Part shown: positions 27,596 through 36,565 of the stretch, in pieces | Layout of the letters: each line of letters starts with the position of its first letter | Position numbering within the stretch: the stretch's first letter is position 1 | Assembly (NCBI GenBank): GCA_031291725.1 | Contig: JARLIM010000015.1 | Coordinates: forward strand, 174,638-238,637 | Direction of reading: 5' to 3' | DNA from: Acetobacteraceae bacterium | Lineage (GTDB): Bacteria; Pseudomonadota; Alphaproteobacteria; Acetobacterales; Acetobacteraceae | DNA length: 64,000 nucleotides | Notes under the pieces: model-generated | Database searches by the model: none | What the model was told of the DNA's origin: nothing | Seen by the model: only the letters and a program-made list of their open reading frames with translations | Program-made: the position numbers and the translations under genes

Positions 27596-29113
27596 GTGAC
27601 GCGTCTGCCCACTCCCATTCGTCGTGATAATCCATTCGGGGCCGATGTCACCGAGCTGCGGCCCGGTTTCGCAAGCCCGACGATGAACCGCCTGGTTGTG
27701 ATTTCCAACCGTGTGCCGCTGCCCTCCAACGGCCCGCGCGCCGGTGGTCTGGCCGTGGCGCTGGACGGGTTGATGGAAAAGCGCGGCGGTTTGTGGTTTG
27801 GCTGGTCTGGCACGGTCTCGCCGACCGCTGCGCAGGACGGCGTGACCGTCTCGCGCACCGGCGGTGTGGATTACGCCACCACTGACCTCACGGCAGAGGA
27901 ACATGACCGCTATTACAACGGCTTCTCCAATGCCGTGCTGTGGCCGTTGCTGCATTCCATGCCGGATTTGATCCAGTATGACCGCACGGATGCCCAGATT
28001 TATCGCGATGTGAACGCCCGTCTGGCGCGTGAAGTGCAGGGGCTGATCGGCCCGGACGATCTGGTCTGGGTGCATGATTACCATTTGCTGCCGCTGCCGG
28101 CGGCGCTGCGGGCTTCGGGGGTGTCCAACCCGATCGGCTTCTTCCTGCACATCCCGTTCTGCGCGCCGGACGTGCTCGAATCGGTGCCGGATATGGGCGA
28201 GTTGCTCACCGGCCTGCTGGCGTCGGATCTGATCGGTTTTCAGACCGACACCGACATGTCCAATTTCGCCGCCTCTGCCGTGCAATTCGCCGGCGCCACC
28301 CGCCTGCCGGGCAACACGCTGCAGGTGCAGGGGCGTCGGGTGCTGCTGGGGGTGTTCCCGGTGGAAATCGACGCGCATGAATTCGCCGCCCAGGCCGAAG
28401 CCAATGCCCGCAAGCTGCCGGTGGTACGCCTCAAGCAGAGCCTGCCGGGGCAGACTTTGGTGCTCGGCCTGGACCGTTTGGACCCGACGAAGGGGCTGGT
28501 CCAGCGCATCTCCGGCCTGCGTCGCCTGCTGGAGACGCAGCCGCAGTGGAAGCGCCGGATGACGCTGCTGCAGGTGGCGGCGATCTCGCGCAAGGAAGTC
28601 GGCTCGTATCGCAATCTGAAGGCGGCGTTGGATCGTGAATCGGGCAGTCTGAATGCCGATTTCGGTGAGCCGGATTGGCTGCCGCTGCGCATGATCTCCC
28701 ACGGTGTGGACCGTGCGACGGCTGCAGGCTTTATGCGCACCGCCCGCGTCGGCCTCGTCACCCCGCTGCGCGACGGCATGAATCTGGTGGCCAAGGAATT
28801 CGTTGCCGCCCAGAATCCGAACGATCCCGGCGTGCTGATCCTGTCGCGCTTTGCCGGTGCCGCCCAACAGCTCGATGCCGCCTTGCTGGTCAACCCGCAC
28901 GACACCGATGCGATGGCCGAAGCGATGGCAACCGCGATGACGATGAAGCTCGGTGAGCGTCGTGAGCGTTGGCAGTCGCTGTGGGGCGCCATCGAATATC
29001 GCACCCCGGTGGCCTGGGGCCGCCTGTTCCTGGCCTCGCTGCTGCGCGGTGCGGTGCGGGGGCGGCTGGAACTGGTCAGCGACGATCAGCAGATGATGGC
29101 CAATGCGGGCTAA
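27596..29113 (+). CDS. otsA: Alpha,alpha-trehalose-phosphate synthase (UDP-forming) OtsA
   Basis: 505-aa GT20 glycosyltransferase making trehalose-6-phosphate from UDP-glucose and glucose-6-phosphate. Motifs: VVISNRVPLPS, GGLAVALDG, DLVWVHDYHLLPLP, GFFLHIPFCAPD, LGLDRLDPTKGL and TPLRDGMNLVAKEF. The GTG at 27596 has AGGAGG 5 bp upstream and gives about 30 extra residues before the conserved core; ATG 27683 lacks a ribosome site. No otsB phosphatase is adjacent. The 219 bp upstream contain short palindromes (TGCGCATTTGCGCA at 27424-27437) but no gene. Confidence 0.92.
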   Translation: MTRLPTPIRRDNPFGADVTELRPGFASPTMNRLVVISNRVPLPSNGPRAGGLAVALDGLMEKRGGLWFGWSGTVSPTAAQDGVTVSRTGGVDYATTDLTAEEHDRYYNGFSNAVLWPLLHSMPDLIQYDRTDAQIYRDVNARLAREVQGLIGPDDLVWVHDYHLLPLPAALRASGVSNPIGFFLHIPFCAPDVLESVPDMGELLTGLLASDLIGFQTDTDMSNFAASAVQFAGATRLPGNTLQVQGRRVLLGVFPVEIDAHEFAAQAEANARKLPVVRLKQSLPGQTLVLGLDRLDPTKGLVQRISGLRRLLETQPQWKRRMTLLQVAAISRKEVGSYRNLKAALDRESGSLNADFGEPDWLPLRMISHGVDRATAAGFMRTARVGLVTPLRDGMNLVAKEFVAAQNPNDPGVLILSRFAGAAQQLDAALLVNPHDTDAMAEAMATAMTMKLGERRERWQSLWGAIEYRTPVAWGRLFLASLLRGAVRGRLELVSDDQQMMANAG

Positions 29114-29115
29114 GC

Positions 29116-29142
29116 TGCTCTAAAATATTATGTTTTAGAGCA
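29116..29142 (+). terminator. AT-rich stem-loop after otsA, candidate terminator
   Basis: TGCTCTAAAA, a 7-nt loop, then TTTTAGAGCA: a perfect 10-bp stem 2 bp after the otsA stop. Immediately adjoining is a second hairpin at 29141-29178 (arms CACGG/CCGTG and CCGATTG/CAATCGG). The pair separates otsA from the converging cobT. It lacks a clean U-tract, so termination is likely but not certain; a mobile palindrome is the alternative. Confidence 0.5.
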
Positions 29143-29259
29143 CGGGTCGGCCGATTGAGTCCAATCGGTCGAACCGTGTCCTCTGCCGGATAATGTTGGT
29201 GTGAAACGTGTTCGCACCAACCCTTCATCGCCTTGGCCCGCTGCATCAGCCTCTCGGCC

Positions 29260-30273
29260 TCACGCGGTTTTGCCAGACACCGCCGCCTCGGCAAACGTCG
29301 CCATCCCGCTGTGGCAGGCCAAGGCGGCGCGTAGGATCAGAATGGCCGTCGCGGCCCCCGATGCTTCGCCCAGTCGCATGCCGAGATCGAGAATCGGCTG
29401 CTTGCCAATCGCGGCGAGCAACCGGCGATGCCCGGTCTCGGCCGAGGCGTGGCCAATTTCCACATGCCCAAACCCGCAACCGGACAGCAGGCCCAGCGGG
29501 GCGGCGGCGGCGGTGCTGACGAAGCCGTCAAGCAGCACCGGAATATTCAGCACACGGGCGGCGAGTGTTGCCCCGAAAATCGCCGCCAATTCACGCCCAC
29601 CCAGGCGCGCGGCCAGTTCAACCGGCGATGCGCCCTGATGCAGCGCCACCGCGCGGTCGATGGCGGATTGTTTGCGCCGCAGCCCGGCATCGTCCACGCC
29701 CGAGCCGCGCCCGGCCCAATCGGCCCCGCTGCCACCGAACAGCCCGCATGCCAAGGCCGCAGCCACCGTGGTGTTGCCAATGCCCATCTCGCCCAGACAG
29801 AGCAAATCCGTCGCGGGGGAGACCGCCTCGAAGCCAATGGTGAAGGCTTCAACGAAGGCGGCTTCATCCATCGCCGGGGCTGTGGTGATGTCGGCGGTCG
29901 GCTCATCCAGCCGGATTGGGATCACCCGCAACAGTGAGCCCGCAACACGCGCGATCTGGTTGATCGCAGCCCCGCCCGAGGCGAAATTATGCACCATCTG
30001 CGCCGTCACCTCGGGCGGAAACGGCGAGACGCCCTGTGCCACCACGCCGTGATTGCCCGCGAAAATGATCGTCTCCACCCGGCCGAGCATCGGCATGTCG
30101 CGCCGTTGCCAGCCGGCAAGCCAGGCAACCAGCGCCTCCATCCGTCCCAGACTGCCCAGCGGTTTCGTCAACGCCTCCTGCCGGGCGGCGACGGCGGCGG
30201 CGGATTTATCACGTCCGGCAGGCACGCGGGCGCAGAGGGCTGTGATGTCGGCGTAGGAGGTGAACTGTGTCAT
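29260..30273 (-). CDS. cobT: Nicotinate-nucleotide-dimethylbenzimidazole phosphoribosyltransferase CobT
   Basis: 337 aa. Activates dimethylbenzimidazole to alpha-ribazole phosphate for the lower ligand of cobalamin. Motifs: KPLGSLGRMEALVAWLAG at the N-terminus, FAGNHGVVAQGVSPFP, GEMGIGNTTVAAAL with the active-site region, and the C-terminal LDLGMRLGEASGAA. Appears intact. The start overlaps the end of the cobM relic by 4 bp. Confidence 0.92.
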   Translation of the reverse strand: MTQFTSYADITALCARVPAGRDKSAAAVAARQEALTKPLGSLGRMEALVAWLAGWQRRDMPMLGRVETIIFAGNHGVVAQGVSPFPPEVTAQMVHNFASGGAAINQIARVAGSLLRVIPIRLDEPTADITTAPAMDEAAFVEAFTIGFEAVSPATDLLCLGEMGIGNTTVAAALACGLFGGSGADWAGRGSGVDDAGLRRKQSAIDRAVALHQGASPVELAARLGGRELAAIFGATLAARVLNIPVLLDGFVSTAAAAPLGLLSGCGFGHVEIGHASAETGHRRLLAAIGKQPILDLGMRLGEASGAATAILILRAALACHSGMATFAEAAVSGKTA

Positions 30274-30554
30274 GCGACGGGCTCCTCAGCGGCAAAGGCG
30301 TGAAAAAACCGCCACTCCCCCAACCGAGCCGTGCCCCGTGCGGGCCGAGATCGCGGCCCGGGCCGTCGATCGGCCGGGCGAGCAAGGCGGCAGGCGGCGT
30401 GGGCTGCGACATATTCAGCCTCGATCTGATCCAGCGTCGGCGGCACGATGGCGGCCGCATAGAGGCACACATCACAATTTGCCAAAATATTCCGCCCGCG
30501 CCGGGCGATCAGATCAGTCGCCCTTGGCCCGGTCCCGATGGCATGCACGCTCAT
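30270..30554 (-). pseudogene. Gutted precorrin-4 C11-methyltransferase (cobM) remnant
   Basis: 94-codon frame whose first 40 residues match the CobM N-terminus (SVHAIGTGPRATDLIARRG and CDVCLYAAAIVP). A further stretch (LDQIEAEYVAAHAA) corresponds to the next conserved part after an apparent ~20-residue loss. The remaining ~170 residues of a normal ~250-aa CobM, including the SAM/tetrapyrrole site, are missing and replaced by an Arg/Pro-rich tail. Both ends keep 4-bp overlaps with cobE and cobT, so it looks like internal deletion of a once intact operon gene. Confidence 0.72.
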
Positions 30555-30922
30555 GCCGCGATCACCGCCAAGGCGCAGGTGGCGCGGGGGTGGGCGATGC
30601 GGCTTTGCAGCAGAACGGCATTCTCCCCAGCCGCGGCCAATGCGGCGGCTTCGGCGACCGACGGCGTGCCCGCCATCCGCATCGAGACGGCGGAATGCGT
30701 CTTCACCCGCTCCGCCACCGCTGCCATGCCCGCATCGTCAACCCAACGGATCGGCAAGCCCAAACGATCTGCGAGTGCGAGCAATCCGGCCTCGCGGCGT
30801 TTGAAGCTGGGGGCGGCAAGGGCGGTGGCCGCCGTGCCGCAGGAGAATTCGGCCGCCCGCAGAACGGCCTGCAACTCCTCCACGCCGCATCCGGACATGC
30901 AGCCGAAACCGGCGGTGATCAT
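30551..30922 (-). CDS. cobE: Cobalamin biosynthesis protein CobE
   Basis: 123 aa, the normal size of CobE (homologous to the C-terminal part of CbiG). Start MITAGFGCMSGCGVEEL, the family LALADRLGLPIRWV segment, and a small-residue-rich C-terminus SVAEAAALAAAG are seen. Function in the aerobic corrin pathway is accessory (cobalt-precorrin or HBA handling). It lies between a 41-codon relic and the cobM relic, overlapping each by 4 bp. Confidence 0.75.
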   Translation of the reverse strand: MITAGFGCMSGCGVEELQAVLRAAEFSCGTAATALAAPSFKRREAGLLALADRLGLPIRWVDDAGMAAVAERVKTHSAVSMRMAGTPSVAEAAALAAAGENAVLLQSRIAHPRATCALAVIAA

Positions 30923-31044
30923 GGCTTTGCCAATGCGGATGGCCGTGCGGCCATGGCGGGGCGGAATGGCCGCTTCTTCCGGGCGAGAGGCTGCGGGTTG
31001 CGGTCAATGCCGATGGCGCGGATGGAGGCGAGATGTGTTGTCAT
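30919..31044 (-). pseudogene. 41-codon relic between cobG and cobE
   Basis: Frame from ATG 31044 (sharing one base with the cobG stop) to TGA 30919 (4-bp overlap with the cobE start). The product is Arg/Pro-rich and matches nothing I know. Genes joined this tightly to both neighbours are normally full operon members, and cobH, I, J, K and L usually lie here. The frame may be the fused ends left by a large deletion. It could also be chance. Confidence 0.4.
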
Positions 31045-32231
31045 CACCGGACGCCGGATGTTTCCGCGGCAAGATGTTGCACGATGGTGGTCAACGGCTG
31101 ACGATACAGTTCAGCCGTACCATCGGCGCGACCATTGCGGACCAGAGTCCACGCACCAGCGTCGCCCACCAGGGTCAGCGGCGAGCGAGTTGGGCGGGCA
31201 CAGCCTTTCTTGCAGCCGGAGACATGCAGCACGCCCTGCCATGTCAACTCTGCGGCCACCAACACCCCGGCTTCTTGCGTGTTCACGCTGGCCGAGGCGC
31301 AGTACGGCGCACCGGGGCAGGCTTGCACGCGCAGCAGCGGATCGCCTGGGTCGGTGATCGCCTTGGTCGCCGGCAGGGCCAGACGGGGCAGGGCGGTGAT
31401 GCCGGGGATCAGCAAAGCACGGAATGGGGTCAGCCGCAGCGTGCTGTCGCCGCGCATCTCGGCCAGATCAGCCAGCGCCTCCAGATCGGCAGCCTGCAAC
31501 AAACCGAACGGCAGGCCCAGGCCGAACGCTCCCGGCAACGCGCCGATGGCAGGCCGTGCCGGGCGCAGCAGCCGCATGGCGGCGGGCGAGAGTCCGGCTG
31601 CGGCGAAAATCGCATCCGCATTGGCCTCGCGCATCCGGCGCAGCGGCCCTGCGGCGATGAAGGCGCGGATCAGGTTCAGCGTGGCATCCACCGCCTCATC
31701 CTGCTTCACACGCGCGGCCATCACGCTGCCATCCAAAGAGATCAGCACGCCGTCACGGTCGGGCTGCAGCAGAATGTCGCAGGCCACATCGGACATCGGC
31801 AACGCCCCGCCACCATCGACAACGATGCCGAATTTGCCATGCAACGGCGCGAATTCGGTGCGGCGGGCAAGGGTGTCATCCAGTCTGCGCACCAGATCGA
31901 AGCAGCCCGGATGCAATGCCGGATCAAGCCCGATCAACGGCGGTGCCGCCACGTTGCGGCGCGCTTCTGAGGCAGGGTCGGGGTTGGCCAGGCCGAGCGC
32001 GACGATGATCCTGGCGAATTCCGCCGCACTTTCCTCGGTGAAGCCGCGCAGTTGCAGATTGCCGCGATTGGTCAGCCCCAACATGCCATTGCCCAATTGC
32101 CGCGCCGCATCGGCGAGTGCCCGCGCCTCCGGGGCTGGGATCACCCCCAGCCGAGGCTTCACGCGCAGCAACATTCCGTCCCCCGATTGCATGGGTGCGA
32201 ACAGCGAGGGGCACCAGCCGCGACGGTTCAT
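31044..32231 (-). CDS. cobG: Precorrin-3B synthase CobG
   Basis: 395-aa sirohaem/[4Fe-4S] oxygenase of the sulfite reductase family that ring-contracts precorrin-3A in the aerobic cobalamin pathway. The cluster/sirohaem cysteines are present in CPGAPYCASASV and SGCKKGCARP, and GLTNRGNLQLRGF is the conserved ferredoxin-like half. Appears complete, although its pathway partners are absent next door. GGGAGAG lies upstream of the ATG at 32231. No B12 riboswitch box is seen upstream. Confidence 0.87.
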   Translation of the reverse strand: MNRRGWCPSLFAPMQSGDGMLLRVKPRLGVIPAPEARALADAARQLGNGMLGLTNRGNLQLRGFTEESAAEFARIIVALGLANPDPASEARRNVAAPPLIGLDPALHPGCFDLVRRLDDTLARRTEFAPLHGKFGIVVDGGGALPMSDVACDILLQPDRDGVLISLDGSVMAARVKQDEAVDATLNLIRAFIAAGPLRRMREANADAIFAAAGLSPAAMRLLRPARPAIGALPGAFGLGLPFGLLQAADLEALADLAEMRGDSTLRLTPFRALLIPGITALPRLALPATKAITDPGDPLLRVQACPGAPYCASASVNTQEAGVLVAAELTWQGVLHVSGCKKGCARPTRSPLTLVGDAGAWTLVRNGRADGTAELYRQPLTTIVQHLAAETSGVR

Positions 32232-32255
32232 CCTGCTCTCTCTCCCAATCCCAGG

Positions 32256-32504
32256 TCATTGCGGCGCGGACGCCACCAGCCCCGTGCGCGCGGTGGCGAA
32301 TCGCTCCACCATATCCGCCCGTGCTGTTGCGTTCATGGCGCTCAAGAAAGCATCGACCTCGGGATTCCCCAAGGTCGCATCCAACAGCGGCTCACAGTGC
32401 CAATCGCGCCGGAATGGCATCGTGGCGGCAAAACCCACCAATCCCGGCACAGCCCGCGCAATCTCCGCCGAAGCTCGGTCGTCATGGCGTATCTGCCCTG
32501 CAAT
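32256..32504 (-). pseudogene. Fragment of an unrecognised gene upstream of cobG
   Basis: 82 open codons after a TGA at 32505, ending 24 bp before cobG. Only an internal GTG (32450) could start it. The sequence (PFRRDWHCEPLLDA, NPEVDAFLSAM) looks like protein but is not recognised. In the other minus frame just upstream (32505-32575), MPDALGVDEASLIAVVDAA also looks coding-like and ends at that TGA. This suggests a frameshifted, truncated gene. The rest of 32505-32652 holds nothing else. Confidence 0.4.
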
Positions 32505-32652
32505 TCACGCCGGCTTGGCCGCGTCTACGACGGCGATCAGGCTGGCTTCGTCCACACCCAGCGCGTCTGGCATGGCGCGCAGGCATGGGCGGTCTCGCGG
32601 ATGACGGCGTCGCCTTGTCCGCCTTGAGCGTGTGCCGAGGATTGTCGCCCCA

Positions 32653-35600
32653 TCAAGCCGCAATCTTCTGCGGCTTGGCACCGAACAGGAACTCCACCTC
32701 GTCGTATTCGAGCGGCGGCAATTCGTCGCCTTCCTCGAAGGCCAGCTTGGCCAAGGCGGCCTTGCGTTCCTGCATGTCGATAATCCGCTCCTCCACCGTG
32801 TCGGCTGCCACCATCTTGTAGACAAAGACGGATTTCTTCTGGCCGATACGATGCGCGCGATCCGATGCCTGGTCTTCCACCGCCGGGTTCCACCACGGGT
32901 CGTAATGGATGACGGTATCGGCCGAGGTCAGGTTCAAGCCGCGACCACCCGCCTTGAGGCTGATGAGGAACACCGGCACTTCGCCCGCTTCGAAACGGCG
33001 CACCGGCGCCGCGCGGTCACGTGTGTCGCCGCGCAGTTCGACGAATTTGATACCGGCTGCTTCCAGACGCGGCTTGATCAGATCGAGCATCGAGGTGAAC
33101 TGGCTGAACAGCAGCACGCGGCGGCCTTCGGGCAGCATCTCGCCGAGCATCTCCATCAGATCGTCCAGCTTGGCCGAGGCCAGCACGTCCTGTGCCGCCT
33201 TGAGCTTGACCAGTCGTGGATCACAACACACCTGACGCAGCTTCAGCAGCGCATCGAGCACCACGATGCGGCTGCGGGCGAGGCTGGTGGCGGCAATCTG
33301 TTCGCGCACCTTGTCATAGAGCGTCGCCCGGATCGTCTCATACAGCTCGCGTTGCGCGGGCGAGAGCGTGATGCGGCGCAGGATGGTGTGCTTGGGCGGC
33401 AGTTCCGTCGCCACTTCGGATTTGGTGCGGCGCAGGATGAACGGGCGGATGCGGCGGACGAGCTGAAGGCGGCGCGTATTGTCCTCCTTCTTCTCAATCG
33501 GCGTGCGGAACCGCTTGCCGAAGCCTTTGCGGTCGCCCAACAGGCCGGGCATCAGGAAGGCGAACTGGCTCCAGAGTTCTTCCAGATTGTTCTCGATCGG
33601 CGTGCCCGACAGGCACAGGCGATGGCGGGTGTTGAGCTGGCAGACCGCTTTCGTCGCCTTCGCGTCGGGCGATTTGATCGCCTGCGCTTCGTCGAGCACC
33701 ACAATATGCCATGCCAATTCGCTCATCTCCTCGATGTCGCGGGCAAGCACGGTGTAGGTGGTGATCACCACATCGAATTGATCGATCTCCGCACGGCGCT
33801 CATGGCGGTCGATGCCGTGCAGCACCGTCACGCGCAGATTGGGCGCGAATTTGGTCAACTCGTTCGTCCAGTTCGGCACCAGCGAGGTCGGCACCACGAT
33901 CAGCACCGGGCAATCCAGCCGACCTGAGGCCTTTTCAATGGAAATATGCGCAATCGTCTGCGCTGTTTTGCCCAGGCCCATATCGTCGGCCAGGAAGGCG
34001 GAGAGGTTGTTGGCGCGCAGATGTTGCAGCCAATCGACGCCGTGCTGCTGATAGGGGCGCAGCGTGATGGTGAAGCTGGGCGGCACCTCGGCGTGTTCGA
34101 TCACCGGGGCGTCGCGGAATTTCGCGCAATATTCCTCAATCGCCGCCGCATTCTCGTAGCGCGCGGTGAGCAGTTCTTCCAGATCGATGATCTGGCTGGC
34201 TTCCACGGCCGGCAGCAGCAGCGTGTCGTCTTCGGTGGTACTGGCCGATTCGACCAGATCGCTCATCACCGACAGCAACGGCGCAATGCGGTCTGCCGGC
34301 AGGCGAATGACGCGGCCATCGTCGAGGCTGGTGATGATGAAGCCATCGATCACCTGTGCGGTTTCCATGCCGCCGCGTTCGAGCAGGCGGGTCAAAATCG
34401 GCAGCAGCGGGCGGCGGAATCCGTCGATCTCGATGCCGAAATCCAGCGTGAACTGACCGCCCTCGGCGTCTTTGACGCGCATGTCGAACGTGCCGATATC
34501 CTCGGCAATCTTCGGGCCGAAATCCGGTTCGATCTCAACCTGCCAACTGGCTTCCTGCAACACCGGCACGCGGCGGGCCACGAAGCCTTCCCATAATTCC
34601 GGCGCATCCCGGCCCAGGAAGGTCATCACGCGGCGGCCGCGCGGGCTGTCCGGGTGCGGCACGCGCATCTGCACGAAGCCGTCTGTGCTGAGTTGATCGA
34701 ACGCCTCGGCCTCGCCGGTATCGTCGCGCAGGAAGCTGTCCGCGCCGAGCTGACCGGACTGAACCATCTTCTGTTCGCTGTCGAGTGCGACGACATCCTG
34801 CCCGTAATCAAAGGCGACGGTGGCGACATCGAGCAATTGCAGGCGGCCGAAATCGTCCGGCACCTGCATGCGCAGCAGATGCAGGCGCGGGGTGAACAGG
34901 CGTTGCGGCGTGGTGGGGGCGAGTTCGGTCAGTGTGGGCACATTGCGCCGTCCGCCGCCGCGTCCGCCTCCCGCCGCCCGCGTGCGCGCCTGTGGCGGTG
35001 GGGCGGGTTTGCGCAACGTGAGTCGGCCCAGTTTGCCGGTTTCCGAATCGACGTAGAATTCGGTGGTCGCAGTGTCCAAAATCGCCGATTTCGGCGGCAG
35101 GTTGAAGGGCCGGTCTGGCTCGCGCAGCCGCTCGACACCATAGGAGAGCCGCTTGCCGGTGGCCTGCCAGCGTGCCTGACCCGAACGGGCGAGGGCTTCG
35201 AGCAATTCAGGGGCCGCCGCACGTGAGATCAGCGTCTCCGACATGTCTCCGCCTCCGAGCAGGCGGGCAAGATTGTGGCTGGCTTCGAGGATGTTGCTGT
35301 CGGCCAGCACTTCGGCAGGGGTGGCGAGCACGGTCTGCTTGGTGCGCTCATTGACCAGCTTCGTGACCACCATACAGGCGGCGGGCGGCTTGGCGGTGGT
35401 CAACTCCAGCACCAGACGGCGGCGATCCTGCACCGGCGTGGCAGCGACGGCTTTGGCGGCCTTTTTCACCGGGGCCGCCTTGCGCAACGCCGGGAAACGC
35501 TCCAACGCCTTGATGGCAATCGCGGCGCGATGCGCACAGCCGGGTTGGCGACAGGTGCACGAGCCGGTGAACCCGACCTCCTTGCCATCCTTGATCGGCG

Positions 35601-35766
35601 TCAGCCGGGCGGCCTGATGCATGCCGAGATGATCGACGGTGCCGGAAATGCTGTCGCCGTCTAGCTCCACATCAACCTGACCAAGCAGGATCATACTGCG
35701 GCCTCGGGTGATGGCTTTCGGTTCGAAGGCGCGTGAGAGGTCATCGATGGTGAACGAAATCGGCAT
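32653..35766 (-). CDS. SNF2-family DEAD/DEAH helicase with SWIM zinc finger
   Basis: 1037 aa. An N-terminal SWIM finger (CTCRQPGCAH near residue 70) and a long middle region with an Arg/Gly-rich linker precede the SNF2 motor. The motor carries Walker A ADDMGLGKTAQT, motif II VLDEAQAIK, motif III LCLSGTPIEN, motif V LKAGGRGLNLTSAD and motif VI DRAHRIGQ. Probable DNA translocase acting on nucleoprotein; the specific role is unknown in bacteria. Monocistronic, with 235 bp before the divergent next gene. Confidence 0.9.
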   Translation of the reverse strand: MPISFTIDDLSRAFEPKAITRGRSMILLGQVDVELDGDSISGTVDHLGMHQAARLTPIKDGKEVGFTGSCTCRQPGCAHRAAIAIKALERFPALRKAAPVKKAAKAVAATPVQDRRRLVLELTTAKPPAACMVVTKLVNERTKQTVLATPAEVLADSNILEASHNLARLLGGGDMSETLISRAAAPELLEALARSGQARWQATGKRLSYGVERLREPDRPFNLPPKSAILDTATTEFYVDSETGKLGRLTLRKPAPPPQARTRAAGGGRGGGRRNVPTLTELAPTTPQRLFTPRLHLLRMQVPDDFGRLQLLDVATVAFDYGQDVVALDSEQKMVQSGQLGADSFLRDDTGEAEAFDQLSTDGFVQMRVPHPDSPRGRRVMTFLGRDAPELWEGFVARRVPVLQEASWQVEIEPDFGPKIAEDIGTFDMRVKDAEGGQFTLDFGIEIDGFRRPLLPILTRLLERGGMETAQVIDGFIITSLDDGRVIRLPADRIAPLLSVMSDLVESASTTEDDTLLLPAVEASQIIDLEELLTARYENAAAIEEYCAKFRDAPVIEHAEVPPSFTITLRPYQQHGVDWLQHLRANNLSAFLADDMGLGKTAQTIAHISIEKASGRLDCPVLIVVPTSLVPNWTNELTKFAPNLRVTVLHGIDRHERRAEIDQFDVVITTYTVLARDIEEMSELAWHIVVLDEAQAIKSPDAKATKAVCQLNTRHRLCLSGTPIENNLEELWSQFAFLMPGLLGDRKGFGKRFRTPIEKKEDNTRRLQLVRRIRPFILRRTKSEVATELPPKHTILRRITLSPAQRELYETIRATLYDKVREQIAATSLARSRIVVLDALLKLRQVCCDPRLVKLKAAQDVLASAKLDDLMEMLGEMLPEGRRVLLFSQFTSMLDLIKPRLEAAGIKFVELRGDTRDRAAPVRRFEAGEVPVFLISLKAGGRGLNLTSADTVIHYDPWWNPAVEDQASDRAHRIGQKKSVFVYKMVAADTVEERIIDMQERKAALAKLAFEEGDELPPLEYDEVEFLFGAKPQKIAA

Positions 35767-36001
35767 GCGGCGATAAAAACCCTGGGCAAAGTCGAACCAT
35801 GCGGCTCGGGAGGAACCGCGCCATCGTGCAGTCTAGCAGCGGTTGATTGAAAAATCCTGGACGAAACACGCACAAGGCAGCTTCGCTACATAGTTTTTTG
35901 CACCGCACCAACCGCCCACGGCGCAGTCCGGCCATCCGCAGGCGTTAACCGTCGCTTCATCCGGCTCTGTTTTGATGTGCGCGCAGGCAAGGAGGCGGCT
36001 G

Positions 36002-36490
36002 ATGTCACACGGCATCTTTGGGCGGTTGGACGATCTGACGGATGGCCTTGGGGCGGTTCTGATGCTGTTCGGCGCGGCGCTGACCATTGGGTTGCTGGTT
36101 GGCATCACCGCCCAACATTGGGCGACGGACCCTGGCAATGCCGCTTTCCTCAAATCCGGGCGTACGGTTCCGAGGGATGTGGCGGCGTATGGCTACACAT
36201 CGATGAATGATTTCAACTCCGATCACCTCCGGGAACAGGCTACCATCACACAATTGTTGCAGGCCCCGGTGGGCTCCCAATCACTGTGGGAAAATCCCGA
36301 AACCGGCAATCGCGGGGTGATTTGGGTGATGAAGGAGCGGCAGGTTGAACGCGGTGCCCAGCCGGGGCAGACCTGCCGCGATCTGATGCGCCACACGCTG
36401 CTCAACAATGCCTATCGCAACACTGTCGGCAGCACCTGCCGTGACAAGGGCCAAGCTTATTCGGCGGAGATTGCCTGGACACCGGAATAG
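36002..36490 (+). CDS. Hypothetical membrane-anchored protein with 17-kDa surface-antigen-like C-terminus
   Basis: 162 aa. One N-terminal membrane helix (LGAVLMLFGAALTIGLLVGI) is followed by a domain with SLWENPETGNRGVIWV, CRDLMRHT and STCRDKGQAYS. This resembles the C-terminal domain of the RT0821/Lpp0805 surface protein family (NPETGNRG...CR...CR), but without the glycine zipper. Start at ATG 36002 because AGGAGG lies 6 bp upstream. Function unknown. Confidence 0.65.
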   Translation: MSHGIFGRLDDLTDGLGAVLMLFGAALTIGLLVGITAQHWATDPGNAAFLKSGRTVPRDVAAYGYTSMNDFNSDHLREQATITQLLQAPVGSQSLWENPETGNRGVIWVMKERQVERGAQPGQTCRDLMRHTLLNNAYRNTVGSTCRDKGQAYSAEIAWTPE

Positions 36491-36565
36491 TGTGCGCGTT
36501 CACAATGCCGCTGCTCAGACGTTTCCTGGCCTCGTCATTGTGCGCGCAATAACGCAGAACCCCCC

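Noticed and set aside
32232..32652. Cobalamin riboswitch upstream of cobG
   Set aside because: No GCCACTG-type B12 box is seen on the minus strand in this region.
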